This document shows positions 23,576-36,900 of a stretch of 64,000 bases of DNA, one piece after another. Both the position numbers and the translations under genes were made by a program. The stretch is from Channa striata. Taxonomy: Eukaryota; Chordata; Actinopteri; Anabantiformes; Channidae. The notes under the pieces are model-generated. The model was not told the DNA's origin. It did not search any database and was given only the letters and a program-made list of their open reading frames with translations. Where the stretch lies: the NCBI GenBank assembly GCA_033026295.1, contig CM065183.1, positions 21,119,202-21,183,201 of the forward strand, in the 5' to 3' direction. Position 1 is the stretch's first letter, and every line of letters begins with the position of its first letter.

Positions 23576-24713
23576 CCGTCAGTCAAAAATGACAATCTAT
23601 ACATGCCATAAATCAAACTTTACACACATTTTGTTTCTGTTGGCATTGTGAGAAGAGTGTGAGGCTGAAACTTCGAATGACGAAATGTGTTATTCGAACC
23701 AGGGCTGTGAATTAGCAGCATTTCATGATCTGCCTGTACACAGCTACTTCCAGCGCCGAGGTGTCACTTATTTCATGTTCTACTCTCAGTCCGACATGTG
23801 GAAGAAGAGTGTTGAAGCAGCATTCAGGTAAATCCCACATTTATGTCTATATATTATAAAGCACATGGTATTTTTTTAAAATAACTGATGTCTGCAGGGC
23901 TTTGCTTCACTTTGGACAGCTGGAGCCATGTGGGCAGCGTCGGGTAAGTAATAAACACGTGTCGGCCGCTAATCGTTAATTTGTTTGGTTCTCAGTGAGT
24001 TTAGCTCTGCTCGTGTAGAACAATCAGAGGCCAATAATGTGGGGACAGACTGGTTAGTGATAGGGACTTTGTGCCCGCTAGTGGTGAAAATCAACGAATG
24101 CAGCTTTAATCGGAAGATTTGTCTCTTAATTAACTCTTAACCAAAGTTTACAAAATAATTATCACTTAATTTGTTCGTGGCCCCATTTGAACTCCAACAG
24201 CTTCAGCTCCACACTCACAAGTGATAGTTTAATAAGTCAGTAGTTCATGACTAAATGTAAAATTAATAACACCATTAAGATTATCTGATGTAGTTCAGTC
24301 GGCTGCACCAAGGAGTGTCTGCAGAAGTATCACGGCTATAATTTAAAAAAAGACCTTTTTAAATATCCAAGTCTAAATCAAACAACAAATCCTTCAGTTC
24401 TGTACAAATTGTGCTATTCACCAGTGGCTGCAGTGGTAGAAAGTGTCTAATTGGATGATTTTTGTTCTTCCAATGTGATTCTGACTACATTACAGTGAAC
24501 GTACAAAATATAGATATTAAAATATTTTTTTCTGTGCACCATGAATAGAAGATGTTGGGTTACATTAAACCAGTGATATGGCTTCTTTAATACAAATGCT
24601 GGAAGTTTAAACAATAAATAAATACATTTTTAAATACAGCGGTAAAGTTTAGAGTCATTGAGGACGTCTTCACACTGTCCAGCTCACGTGTCCTTCTCTC
24701 CCCTCATCAGGAC

Positions 24714-24924
24714 TCATGTGGGCGGAGGACCGTTGGTGTAACGCAGCATGGGGTAGAAGGAACGGGCAAAGTTGTTGGACAGGGCACAGCTGTAGTCCTC
24801 TTCAGACAGAGGCACCAGGCAGGCCAGAACCAGCAGCACCAGCAAGAGCAGGTGCAGCGGGAAGGAAGCTCTCAGTACCCGACACAAGAAGGACCGGTGC
24901 GGGGAAGAATCCCGCCGCTCCACC
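24714..24924 (-). CDS. syne2: syne2 last exon: KASH domain
   Basis: Acceptor tgtccccgcag; 211 bp, 69 complete codons then TGA at 24714-24716. After a short basic stretch (VERRDSSPHRSF) comes one membrane segment, LHLLLLVLLVLACLV. The lumenal SUN-binding tail follows, EEDYSCALSNNFARSFYPM to GPPPT at the extreme C-terminus. The Cys in DYSC lies 23 residues before the last Thr, the position that forms the intermolecular disulfide with SUN proteins. The membrane segment anchors the protein in the outer nuclear membrane. Confidence 0.98.
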
Positions 24925-27900
24925 CTGCGGGGACACACAGGTTTGTGTTAGTCTGGTTGGAGCCTGTCCTGGAGGTGGACACGTCTCTTTTTGACAGTTT
25001 GTGCCTCTGTGTTTTCTAGGCTTGAAGAAGGTTCAGGTCTTAAGTGGAGCTAAGAAACCAGACTGAGGCACGTGTGTGTGTACGTGATGAAGTGAAACCT
25101 TCCACTTCCTGTGTTTTGATGTTGACCCGGGCTCTGAGTTCTACGTCTTCCATGTAGAATCTGGCCATCATTTGCAACCCTGTCTCATGGTGAAAGTCCT
25201 CATCAGACACAGCTGACACCTGGGTCAACGGTAAATCACGGGAAGTGGAATCATTCACAGAACACGGAGACGGCAAGTTCACACTGACCAATTTATTAGG
25301 TACAGCAGCTCTGCCTTTAATTCTGCTTGTCCAGTGTTAGAATTTCAATTCCATTCTAGGTTGTGACTGTCACAGGAGACTCAGTGGTGGTGACATTTTA
25401 AGAAGAGGTGGTCTTCTAGAAGGCAGGTGAGTTGAATGTGATCTACATCAGCTCGTATCACAGTGACTCCTAATGAGAACCTCAACATCTTCATCTCTGC
25501 TGCTTCCATCTCTGCCTCTTGTCTCTTTCTCACTGCTACTGTCTCTAACCCATAGAGCAGAGCTGGTCTCACCACTGTCCTGTACATCTTTCCTTTGAGT
25601 CTTGCTGACACTCTTCTGTCACACAACACTCCTGACACTTTCCTCCACCCACTCCAACCTGCCTGCACTCGCCTCTTCACCTCTTTTCCACACTCTCCAT
25701 CACACTGAACTGATGACCCCAAGTACTTAACCTTCTTCACCTCAGCCCCCTGTAACCTCACACTTCTACCTGGATCCCTCTCGTTTACACACATGTATTC
25801 TGTCTTACTACGACTGACTTTCATACCTCTTCTTTCCAGAGCAAACCTCCAGCTGTTCCTCCACCTGCTCTCTACTCTCACTGCAAATCACAATGTCATC
25901 TGCAAACATCGTTGTCCAGGGAGATTTCTGTCTGACCTCATCTGTCACCCTGTCCATCAGCATAGCAAACAAGAAGGGACTCAAAGCTGATCCTTGGTGT
26001 AGTCCCACCTCCACCATCAGTGGTAGGTCACAAATCTCCACCTCCTTCCTAAGCCTGGCCTCCACTACTCTTTCCCACAGCTTCATTGTGTGGCTCTTCA
26101 GCTTTATCCCTCTATAGTTGCTACAGTTCTGCGTGTCACCCTTGTTCTTAAAGATCGGCACCAGAACGCTTCTCCTCCATTCCTTTAGGCATCTTCTCAC
26201 TCTCTAAAATCCTGTTAAACAGACCTGTCAGAAACTTCACTGCTGTCTCTCCTAGACACTTCCACACCTCCACAGGTATGTCATCAGGACCTACAGCCTT
26301 TCCGCTCTTCATCCTTTTCAGAGCCTTCCACACCTCATCCTTTCTAATCTCTCCTATTTCCTGCTCCACAACATCCACATCTTCCTCCCTTCTTTCCCTG
26401 TCATTTTCCACATTCATCAGCTCCTCAAAATACTCCTTCCATCTTCTCTGCACACTCTCCTGGCTTGTTAGCACCTTTCCATCTCTGTCTTTAATCACCC
26501 TTATCTGTTGCACATCTTTCCCATCTCTATCTCTCTGTCTGTCTATCCTGTACAAGTCCTTCTGTCCTTCCTTCCTTCGTGTCTAACCTGTCATACAGCT
26601 CATCGTGAGCTTTCTGTTTGGCCTTTGCCACCTCCCTCTTCACTCTGCGCTGCACTTCCTTGTACTCCTGTCTACTTTCCTCAGTCCCCCACTTCCTTTT
26701 AGCTAACCTCTTCCTCTGGATGCAGTCCTGTACCTCCTCATTCCACCACCAAGTGTCTTTATCTTCTTTCCTCCTACCAGATGACACACCAAGCACCTTC
26801 CTACCTGTTTCCCTGATTACCTCTGCTGTAGTTTCCCAGTCATGTGGAAGCTCTTCCTGACCACACAAAGCCTGTCTCAACTTCTGCCTGAATTCCTCAC
26901 AAGTTTCTTCATTCTTTAGCTTCCACCACTTGGTCTTCTTTTCTGACTTTCCTCTCTTCTTCTTCCTGACCACCAGAGTCATCTTACACACCACCATGCG
27001 GTGCTGTCTGGCTACACTCTCTCCTACCACCACTTTACAGTCACTAACCTCTCTCAAATGACCTCGTCTACATAGAATGTAGTCCACCTGTGTACTCCTA
27101 CCTCCACTCTTGTATGTCACTCTGTGTTCCTGTCTCTTCTGGAAGTAAGTGTTGACTACAGCCATTTCCATCCTCTTAGCAAAGTCCACTACCATCTGTC
27201 CTTCTGGATTCCTGTCCTTTACACCAAACCTGCCCATCACCTCCTCATCACCTCTGTTCCCCTCACCAACATGCCCATTGAAGTCTGCTCCAACAACTAC
27301 TCTCTCTCCTCTGGGGATACTCTCTACAACCTCATCAAACTCACTCCAGAATCTCTCCTTCTCTTCTAACTCACAGCCAACTTGTGGATCATACCCACTG
27401 ACTACGTTCACCATCACACCTTGATTTCTAGCTTTAGGCTCATCACCCTGTCTGAGACTCTTTTCACCTCTAGAACATTGTTCACAAACTCCCCCTTCAG
27501 GATCACTCCTACTCCGTTTCTCTTCCTATCCACACCATGGTAGAACAGTTTGTATCCTCCTCCAATACTACGTGCTTTGCTGCCCTTCCACCTCGTCTCC
27601 TGCACACACAGTACATCTACCTTCCTTCTCTCCATCATGTCTGCCAGCTCTCTACCTTTCCCTGTCATTGTGCCAACGTTAAGAGTCCCTACTCTCAAAT
27701 CTAAGCTCCTGCCTTTCCCCTTCTCTCCCTGACCACGAACCCTTCTGCCTCCTCTCCCTCTCTATTTATTCGGGCTTGGGACCGGTGCAGAAGTTACTGG
27801 CTTGCAACCCCTGTGGCTAGATTCAGCTCGTATCACAGTGAGACCTAGTAAAACTTCACAAACTGCGTTTGGTCTTTGGATCTGTGCTCACCCTTAATGT

Positions 27901-30900
27901 TTACTGGAAGCTAACAGGAAAACTGTGGCAGGAAGTGGTTTATGAAGCACGTGAGTAAATACTGTGGCCCTTATGATTTGGGTTAACTGAAGCCTAAACT
28001 GACTTACTGTGAGTGAGACGCTGTTTGAAACTCACCTTCGTGTTGCTGGTTTTCTGACTGTAGCCGCGTTCCGCCCAACCTGCTCCTAAAGCAACACAAT
28101 CACAGAGAGACTGTACTTTAACATACTGAGTTTGACTTTGTTGCAGATTGTTTGACAGACCCCGCTGCATGTTATTTCATCTTTAGTAACGGTTCAGCAG
28201 GTAAATGTCTGACAATGATGTGCATTCTCACCTGGTGCAGCTGCAGCGGTGAGCTCAGTGTTCCCAGGCCGATGCTGTCCACTTCAGAGCTGGTGCAGCA
28301 GGTTTCCTGGGACACAGACGCAAACAAACCAATCAGACGCCGTGTCACTTTCATTTACAGCACATGACAAGCACTCAGATTTGTACCCAACATCAATATT
28401 TCTCTACCTCCCTGTTATTAATGTAGATGAGTCGAATCATAAAATTCAAGTGCTACTTACACTGTGTATTCTCAGAACATCTGCAAGACGTTTCCTCAAC
28501 AGTACTTTACATTATTTATTGTTAATGTTCATTTGCTAATTTATTAGATCTTTTCAATAGTTTTGTCCTGGACTTTAAGGTTCAGGCAGTGACAGTCCCA
28601 AACTGTTTTCTCTAGAACTGGGGCCAAGATGAGACATTTCAGTGTTGATCCGGGTAAATCTGTTGGTCTTCTTAACAGCTTGTTACTGACTTATTTTGAA
28701 GTGGGAGGCATGAGAAACCAAATTTTGCTGATTGAATCTGAGAGACATTCTCCAGAGAATCATCACCAAAATCTGAGATTGTGTTGAGGCAGAGTTCTTT
28801 CAGAGTGGGACCTACCGTCCTCCCCTGCAGCGTGTGCAGGTCAGCAGCCACCTGTCGCAGCAGGAGACACAGTTTGTTGCCAATAACGTGCACCTTCTCT
28901 TTAGCTTCTAAGCTGTCTTCTCCAGTGGCCTCCAGCAGGAGATGAGAGGAGATGTCCTGCAGCGAGGACACCGTCCGCTGACGACTGCGCAGTTCCTCCT
29001 GCAGGGCCTGAGGCGGGAGGGGGACAATACTCAGTCTCTTCATAAGCAGGTGGTTTGAGCTTTTACGTGACACCATCAGTTGTTAGAATGTGTGATGTCT
29101 GCTCACCGTCAAAGTGTGTCTGTGCTCCATCACGGCAGAACGAGACATGGACACGTCCCTGGTATTTACAGAACAAAGTCGGTTCTCAGCCTGCGCGAGC
29201 CACAACAGCAGCGAGTGCAGCGTCTCGTGAAACTCCTGAGGAGGAAACGCAGGCGGTCACAGTCTCTCCGGGTTTAAACACGGACACAGGTGTAAGTGTC
29301 TGCGCTCACCTGACACTGCATGAGTGCAGAGTGCAGCCTCCTCTCCCAGCTCTCCAGGCCGCCGCAGACCTGCGTCCAGCTTTGGTTGGCGGAGGTGAGA
29401 GCTTCGTGCAGCTCGCGCAGCTCGGTGCTGTCTCCCTGCAGAAAGTGGCGGCTGCTCAGGTTGACGGACATAATCTTCATCTTGTAGCTGCTGAAAGTTT
29501 TCTGCATGTCCTGAACAAAACAACGTGAGGATCATAATCAGTTTCATGTGGTTAAAATGGAACAGTTTTGAGCACTGCTTCTGTGTATTGACGTCTCTTT
29601 TCCCTTTTTAACCTATTAAAACTTTCCACATTCTATAACTGTCTTGAAGCCTGTGACAAACAGCAAATGAGTAAATACATGAAAGTGTTGTTGTAATGTG
29701 CAGCATGAAATACTTGGTGATGGCGGTTGGTTTTATGAAAGACTTTTGTGTGTTACTTTTGACCCTGATGTAGCTACAAGTAGCAATAAAGTTTCTCTTG
29801 CTGTTGATGAAACAGGAAATGATTGTCAAATGCTTTGAAGTGCAGATAAATTCAGCCACAGTATCATGTACAGGACCCAGATTCAGCAAGTTGAAGTTTA
29901 TATGAAATATGTTGCCATTTACTTTTATTCTGAAAATTCCAGTTTTAAGGTGTAGCAACACATTTTGATAAAGCTGTAGTTGGGGGCGTTGAGCAGATTT
30001 GTTCACTTGCTTCACTGTGGCTCGTTTTAGATTGAACTCACTAAGCTTCTGCCAGAATCAAGGGACAATCCTTTGAACCCTTCTGAATCAATCAATACGC
30101 TGCTGCTCTGAACTGTCTTTCGTGCCGTTACCTTTAGTTTCCTGACGTTGACTTCAATGTTTCGGATGCTGGTGGACGGTGCGATCCGCTGCAGCCTCTC
30201 CAGCTCTGGCAGCGCCCTGCCCAACCAGGAAGTGACGTCACAGAGGTCAGAGTTCAGCTTCTGCCACTGTTCCAGGTTGTGCTTGATCCCGGTCTCTTCG
30301 TTGAATTTCCGCGCTTGCAGCAGCTCCCAGCGTTCGATCACTCCTGAGGAAATGTCAGTGACATTAAAACTGATTCTACAGGATTATTATAATTATATAT
30401 TTTTTAATCTTGGCTGACAACACGTTTTACATAGCAGACTAGACAAAACCACAGGGTGATGCACTAGTCCACAACATGTCCCCTGATGTTTCCTGTACCT
30501 GTGCTGGTCTGTTTGTCGACCGTGCTGATGGACAGACCGACGTCGTCCAGCTCCTGCTCATCATTCAGGATCAGCTTGACTCTCTTGACGCTGTCGATGG
30601 TGCCGCTGCACTCCGACATCAGCTTAGCCTGAAACACGCACACAGAGACACCGTGTCCATCTGCTGCACCTTTCATCGTCAGACGTGTAACTGTGTGTTT
30701 GTCCTTACGTAGCCCTGCTGGTGGAAGGGAGAACCGGCGATGTGTGTGGGAGACGAGCTCAAGCTCTGGATGATTTCTCTGGGAGCTCGCTTCCTCTCTG
30801 GGGAGCCGGGCTGGTGCCAGCTGGGCGGGTCAGTCACTGACTTTACTGAGGACAAAGGAAAAGCTCTATGAACACGGAGTCATATTAAAAAGCAAAGCAG

Positions 30901-33900
30901 CAAAGAGAAGAAAAGTTACACAATGAAGTAATGAGAACAAGAAACAAAGGCAGTAAAACCGTTTTACGATTCACATAAACCACTGAACACACGCATAAAT
31001 CTGTCTAATATAAAACAACAAATTAGATTTTCATTTGAGGACTAAATCTTGGAAAACATAAGAAAACCTGGACGTTCACTTCTGCAACTGCTAATAAACA
31101 AGAAAAAAACCGGGACAAGCTCTAAGAAGAAGCGGAGAACAACAGCGTCTGACATCTGCGGCTCTGCCTGAACAATGTCAGGAAAGAAGTTAGTGTAAAA
31201 CGTGTGAACGCCGAGAACAGAGAAAGTCAAAGTACGACAGCAGGGATATTTCTCGTCCCAACCGGGTCAAGGCAGACGGCCGCCCACCCTGAGCCTGGTT
31301 CTGCTGGACGTTCCTTCCGTTAAAGGGAGTGTTTGCTCTCCACTGTTGCTGTCTGTATAGTCTGGACTTTTTTGTGAATTGGCGACATAAATAAAGTTGA
31401 ATTGAAAATTGAATATGAACGATGGGTCATTTTCTGGGGTTCAGTGGGAAACAAAACATGCTACATTTACCTGTAGTTTTTAGAAAATACTTAACTTCTG
31501 CTTCACTACATTTACCTTTCAAACTCGGTACATATGTTCACGAGCTGCAGCATTAATGTGACGAACACATCGGGGCACCAATGATTAGAATTTTACTTTT
31601 GGTTCTTTAAATATTTTGCTTGTTTTTTAGCACAGGACTTTGACTTGTAAGAGTGTATTTCACATTTTATGTAACTTCTTTCACCACGGGTTTTTCTAAC
31701 TTTTAAAAGTATTTAGTTCCCTTTAAATTCCAGACCTGACAGCTGAACGTTTCAGTCACAGGACACCGTTCATGTAGTGCCAGTTCTACGTGTTAAAAAG
31801 CTCATCGTTACCTGACAGAGCACTGAAAAAGGTTCCGTCCTCATCGTCCTCGTGTGAGGACGACCCCCCCACGTCAACTGTGTGGTCCCACTCCAGCGGT
31901 ATGGAGTCCACGCTGACAGGGGTCTCTCGTCCCGACCGCTCCAGCGGGGAGCCAGCAGGTGGCACGTGGCCTGCTGTCCAACTGAGACTCCAGCAGCTGA
32001 TGGAATGTCGTCCTCCTCCTCCATCCTTGCCTCCTTCCAAGAGGTCCCGTCGGTCAGGTCAGGGGAGTCGTCCAGGTCTGTGTCCCGGTCTGACAGCAGC
32101 CTCTCCTCCTCCAGAACCTGCATGTTGAAACACATGACAAACACAAATGTCTCTCGGTCCAGTAGGTACTTAGGGACAAATGTGATCATCTGAGCTCTGG
32201 CATGTCTGTCACATGTTAGACTGAGGCTGAAAAAAGAAAGAAAAGGCAGATTTATCATCTACAAATGAGACTGAAGTAGGAGCTTTACTCCAGACCTCCT
32301 CGCTACTGACCGGGCGTCTGCTGGTGAGACGGTGGTGGAAACGAGCCACTCGTCCAAACACCTCCTGGCAGTAGGAGTGAAGCTCCTCCAGCTCGTCCTC
32401 AATCAGCACGGCGTCCAGAGGAGCGCTCTTCTGGATCAGGTTCTCCCCAAATACAATGAGCGCGTCGATCTTGTTAGTGTTGAGGGTGATCTCCTGCTGG
32501 AAGCCCTGTGGACATTCGAGTAAGCAACGTGTGAAGAGCAAGAAGACTTCCGGGGTCAAACATGAGCGGTGCGGACTCACGTTCAGCTGCCTCATCTTGT
32601 CTTCGATGTCGCTCTCGGAGAAATGCTCCACGTTCGTGAGCTGGAGGTCCATCTCCGTCAGCCAGACCAGGATCCCCTCCCGAGTTCCCTCAAAGTCTTC
32701 TCTCTGAGACGTGAAGTGCTGCGGGAGCACAGAGGTCGTTATTTACACCCTGGTCCACAGGAAAACACATCCAGCACTCACGTTTTAAAAGTGCACTTTT
32801 ATTTTAGTTCGCTGCAAATCTGACGTCACGTTAATCCTAGTGAGCCACTGAAGACCAAAAATATGAATATGACACATCAGCGTGACAGTGCAGGTTCCAC
32901 ATATAAGTGTTCAATTATGAGGCTGCAAGGAAAAAGAAGGTTTCTCTAGGAATTGCAATTTTATAGAGAAATTAATTTTGTTCACATTTAATTAGCAATT
33001 TTTGGTCCCAAAGTTCTTCTCTACTGCGACACTCCCAACAGTAAAGTTTTCCATAAACTTCTCGTATTATTCAGGATTAAAAAACATCGATTGCAGCTTT
33101 TGTTAATTTGCTATTTGAAAACAATTAATTGTTCAGCCCCAGTTTAAAGATTCAAACTGAAGATAATTTCAACGATCGTTCTATGGCTGCATCAACATGT
33201 ATTTGACACTTGTGATGTTGGAAACCTCGTCCTTTTGGTTCCTTTTTTAATTTTTAAAAAGTCAGCGTTGAAATTTTATTTAAATGCATTATCTGGACTC
33301 CGCCTTTCCATCCCTGCCGATCTGCTGCTGAAGTGGCTCCCTGAGACTGAACCTGCACGATCAGCCGACTTCTTTGATTCCACGGAATCTTCACAGAGCA
33401 ACAGAAAACGTCCATCTGCTCGGTGCCAAAATAACTTCCTCTCCAGAGCCGCTTGACACAATGGAAACAGCGTCGTGTGCGTCCACGCTGTCTGAGAAGT
33501 GACCTAAATCCTGGCAGCTTAGGGCCGAGCTGAGAGCGGGCAGATACCACCGGTCAGCTGGGAGGTTTGGTTTCGGATTTCTGTTTCCCACCCACCGTTT
33601 GATCCATCTCGTCGGTGATGGAACCGCAGACTGTTCTGTGTAAATCGCCCAGTCACTCGGGACTTACCTTGAGTCTCCGGAGCACAGCTGCCACCCTCCT
33701 CTGCAGCCCGTCCCACCGCTGGTTCCCCTCGTGGACCATGACTTTGAGCTTGCGGGCAGCGTCGGTTCGGTTCTCCCGGGCCAAGCGCCGGTACTGTTTG
33801 TTGACCAGCTCCAGCTGAGTTAGGCGCTCGTGGACCTGCCGCTGAAACGCCTGTGAGGTGGACAGACAAATGGTTTTCATGTAACACGGGTCACAGAATG

Positions 33901-36900
33901 TGATAAAACTGAAATGATTTTGTTTGTTTGTCAATCAAGGAACAACAGGATGTGAATGTGTTATTACGTCATTTTCTATTTCAGAAACAAAATTGTTTAT
34001 AAAAACTAATTTACATTTTATGAAAACAGATTTTAAATTGCTTGTATTTGAGATCTTTATCTGGGGAAGATGAACAAATCCATTAGGTGAATAAAGCACA
34101 GCGGCCATTTTAGTCACATTTGCATTTAAGTAAATCTGACCATAAAACAACAATTTACACAAACACATTTAAAAATCCCTCAGTATGAGATGATAAACAC
34201 AAACTTATGTTGCAGGATCAGGGGAGGGAGGATGGATTTAAAGAGCAAATTAACGCAAACACACGTTTCCCACTTTTATGTAAATATAAGGCTGAATATA
34301 TGAGTTATCTATAGTGATTAAACTTCCACAGCATCACTATATGTTCTAAAATGTTTACATCAAATCCCCATCGCCATGGAGACGGGGAAAGACAAGCCCA
34401 GATTATTACCAAACCCTAATCTGCATTTCTAATCCAAACAGCCACACCAGCGTTTCCTCCCGTGTCTGGGTGCAACTGGGCGTCTGAAGCCGAACCTGCA
34501 CTGAAAGTGATGAGGGTTTGAAGTCGGTGTCCTGCGATAAAGCCGCACGTGTTTTTATTTGTCATTTTTCTGTCGAGTTTATAGTTTTTGCACGAAAGAA
34601 TAACTGATCATTTCACTCTTTTCCTTAGTAACCCTGTTGGCTACATTTACAGTGATATGTTATATATGTACTACTGAACAACTGGCTGAAGGACAGAGGA
34701 CGTTGCTCCGTCTCTTGTCACTGTGACTAGTTTTTCCATTCTAGTTCCGTAAAAGTTGATTTGCTAACAAATAAAGGGGAGAGACCCTCGTCTGCTGACC
34801 TCGAACTTCTTGAGCTCCTCCTTGGCGCTGGTGTAGAGGACGTTGGAGGAGTCGGGGTTGGCGGCGTTGAGCTCTGCTGTCTTCATCCAGTCTTCAAAGC
34901 GAGAGTAGTCCTCCAGGAACTTACGCCAGAGGCGCCAGGTCTCCTCGATCCTGAAATCAGTCGGAATCATTCATATTCAGGCTGCTTTTCCTGTGTGACA
35001 TGTGCCTCATAAACACCGACGCCTTCCTCTCTGGTTGATCTACACGTGTGCCGCACTCACCTCATCCTCCTCTCCATGGACATGGCGCAGATGTTCCTCC
35101 AGCGGCGGTCCAGGCTGCGGGTGGTCTGCTGGATCGAGTCGTTCTCCGAGTCGCTGCCACAGGCGTCGGCGTCGTGGAGCAGGACGTCGCACAGCGTCAG
35201 CACCGACGCCACGCTCTCCGTGTGCTGCTCGATGTCCCGCTGCAGATCCTGCAGCACAGAAACACAGGGCTCACATCAGTGTCTCCTGAACCGGATAAGG
35301 TGGATGCAAGTTCAGGAGCCACTGAACAGCTCTGAGCTCACAGTGATGATCACATGACAACAACTGAACCAACGTGCTCAGCCGAAACTCACAAGATTTA
35401 CAACAAGAGTCTAATGGGGGAACTTGTGGCTGAGACTGAGAGCTGAGGTTTCTCTAGCCTAGTTCTGCCTGTTCTGAAGAGATGAAAAACCATCATGACG
35501 ATAATAAGAGCCCAGTGTGAGGTCGTCAGCGAGCTTTTCTGTTCAGAACTCAGTTTACTACAATAACAAGCGTCAAATGTTCACCTTGGAGAAGCTCGGC
35601 TTAAATGAGTGATTTCACCAAGAGAGCTACTGCGTGATTCGGATTGTTGCAGCTCTGAACTAATGTTTCAAACCGTGCAGGGAAAGAAAGTTAATGACGT
35701 CCTTTTTGTTCTCAGAAATGTTTCTGCCGCTGATTCACCCTTTTATCTCAGTGTTTTGCAGCCGTAATGATTGTGTTCATCGAAAGCAACTTAACGGTGT
35801 TTAAATTAGGACTCGTTATTGTTCACACGTGTGAGTGTGTGTGGCTCCATCTCCAGGACCTGACAGCACTTTTGTTTGCTCCTGTGGGTTTAAAGTTTCC
35901 ACTCTCTGGGTTGCCATGGTGACAGGTGAAGGCTTAAAGGGCCCGTCCACACAGGAGTCATTTCAGACGTCCCTCGCCCACTAATGGAGAAAGCTGGAGC
36001 CTTTTAGGACAAGTCCTGTTTCCTTCAAACAACCTGGCTCCATCTCTCTCTCTCCTCGCCACGTTGAAGTTACGATTAGCGTAAGTTTGATTTTCCTCCC
36101 CTGTTAACATTCGTCCAGAGAATTCGGCTGTGCTCTGAGCGCAAATTTGTCCCAAAACTACAGCAGAAATATTCACGTGCTCCTGTTACTACCGGCACCT
36201 GCGAGTTCTTGACAAGAAAAGGTCGACATGCAGCTATTTCCTAACTGCCAGCGTCTATTAAACATGGACGGCTGCTTTAAATACAGTAGGACAAATCATT
36301 GTGCCCGACAGGTTCTTCACAAGTGCTTCTCTGCAAAGTAAAGGCTCTTCTGAAACCATGAACGTGAACATTATGGTGATTTTTAGATACAGTCGTGTCC
36401 AAACGTTGGTTCCCCATCTGTTAGTGTGAAAACAAAACTCATTGATTAGTATGAGCCAAACAACACGTTCAAAGAAAAAAACGTGGGTCAGATGCTTCGA
36501 ATCATCAGCAGATCTGCAGACGTCTGTAAAAGCAGAAGGTTTGGAGCGTGCAGGTTTTATTACAGTTAGAGAAGCTGTCGGTTCGGCAAAATGCTCGAAA
36601 ACCATTTTCAAACAGCCTTGAATTCAGTGTTGTACAGGAAGAAAGGGGAAAACAATTAAGACCCAACTGAAATATTGTGGTGGGACCTTCAGTGAATGTT
36701 GAAAAACCTCAGTGAGCTGAAGCGACGTGAAGAAGATGGACCAGAGTCAAACAGGAAATGCTCTAAGAGACTCTGTACCGCCCACGTTACATCCTATTTT
36801 ATTTGGCCGCATGTTTGCTAAACACCAGCACAGTGAAAAAAGTCACACCACGTTCACCTGAAGCTGTACATACGCCCAAAAACAAGGGGCGGTACTAAGT

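Larger units (their letters stand above)
22063..24713. other. Convergent 3' ends of esr2 and syne2
   Basis: Only 2651 bp separate the two stop codons. On the plus strand I see no AATAAA close to the esr2 stop; the first common variant is ATTAAA at 23071-23076. On the minus strand an AATAAA (plus-strand tttatt, 23570-23575) lies about 1.1 kb past the syne2 stop. The two 3' untranslated regions could therefore end close to each other. A (CA)10 run sits at 23481-23500. Confidence 0.6.
24925..28035 (-). other. syne2: syne2 intron before the KASH exon, hosting a LINE
   Basis: 3.1-kb intron, mostly made of the RTE-type element at 25467-27822. Near 25287-25307 it also has caatttattaggtacagc, which resembles the end of a dispersed fish repeat. 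Confidence 0.8.
28307..34799 (-). other. syne2: syne2 introns longer than 300 bp between 28307 and 34799
   Basis: Spans 28307-28815, 29511-30131, 30846-31811, 32719-33667 and 33851-34799. In 30846-31811 the stretch 31345-31415 (gtctggactttttt, then aataaagttgaattgaaa) resembles the tail of a dispersed fish retroposon. Nothing else is recognised. Confidence 0.7.

Noticed and set aside
26278..27732. Plus-strand open frames rich in Ser, Pro and Phe
   Set aside because: They are antisense shadows of the LINE reading frame.
31858..31985. Short intron inside the syne2 linker exon as an explanation for the frame change
   Set aside because: The only possible span is about 63 bp with no pyrimidine tract and a poor donor; it would also remove the conserved ATCHLLAP segment, while a missing base explains everything.
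33254..33550. Minus-strand open frame of 98 codons between syne2 exons
   Set aside because: No nesprin resemblance, and the flanking exons already join in phase without it.
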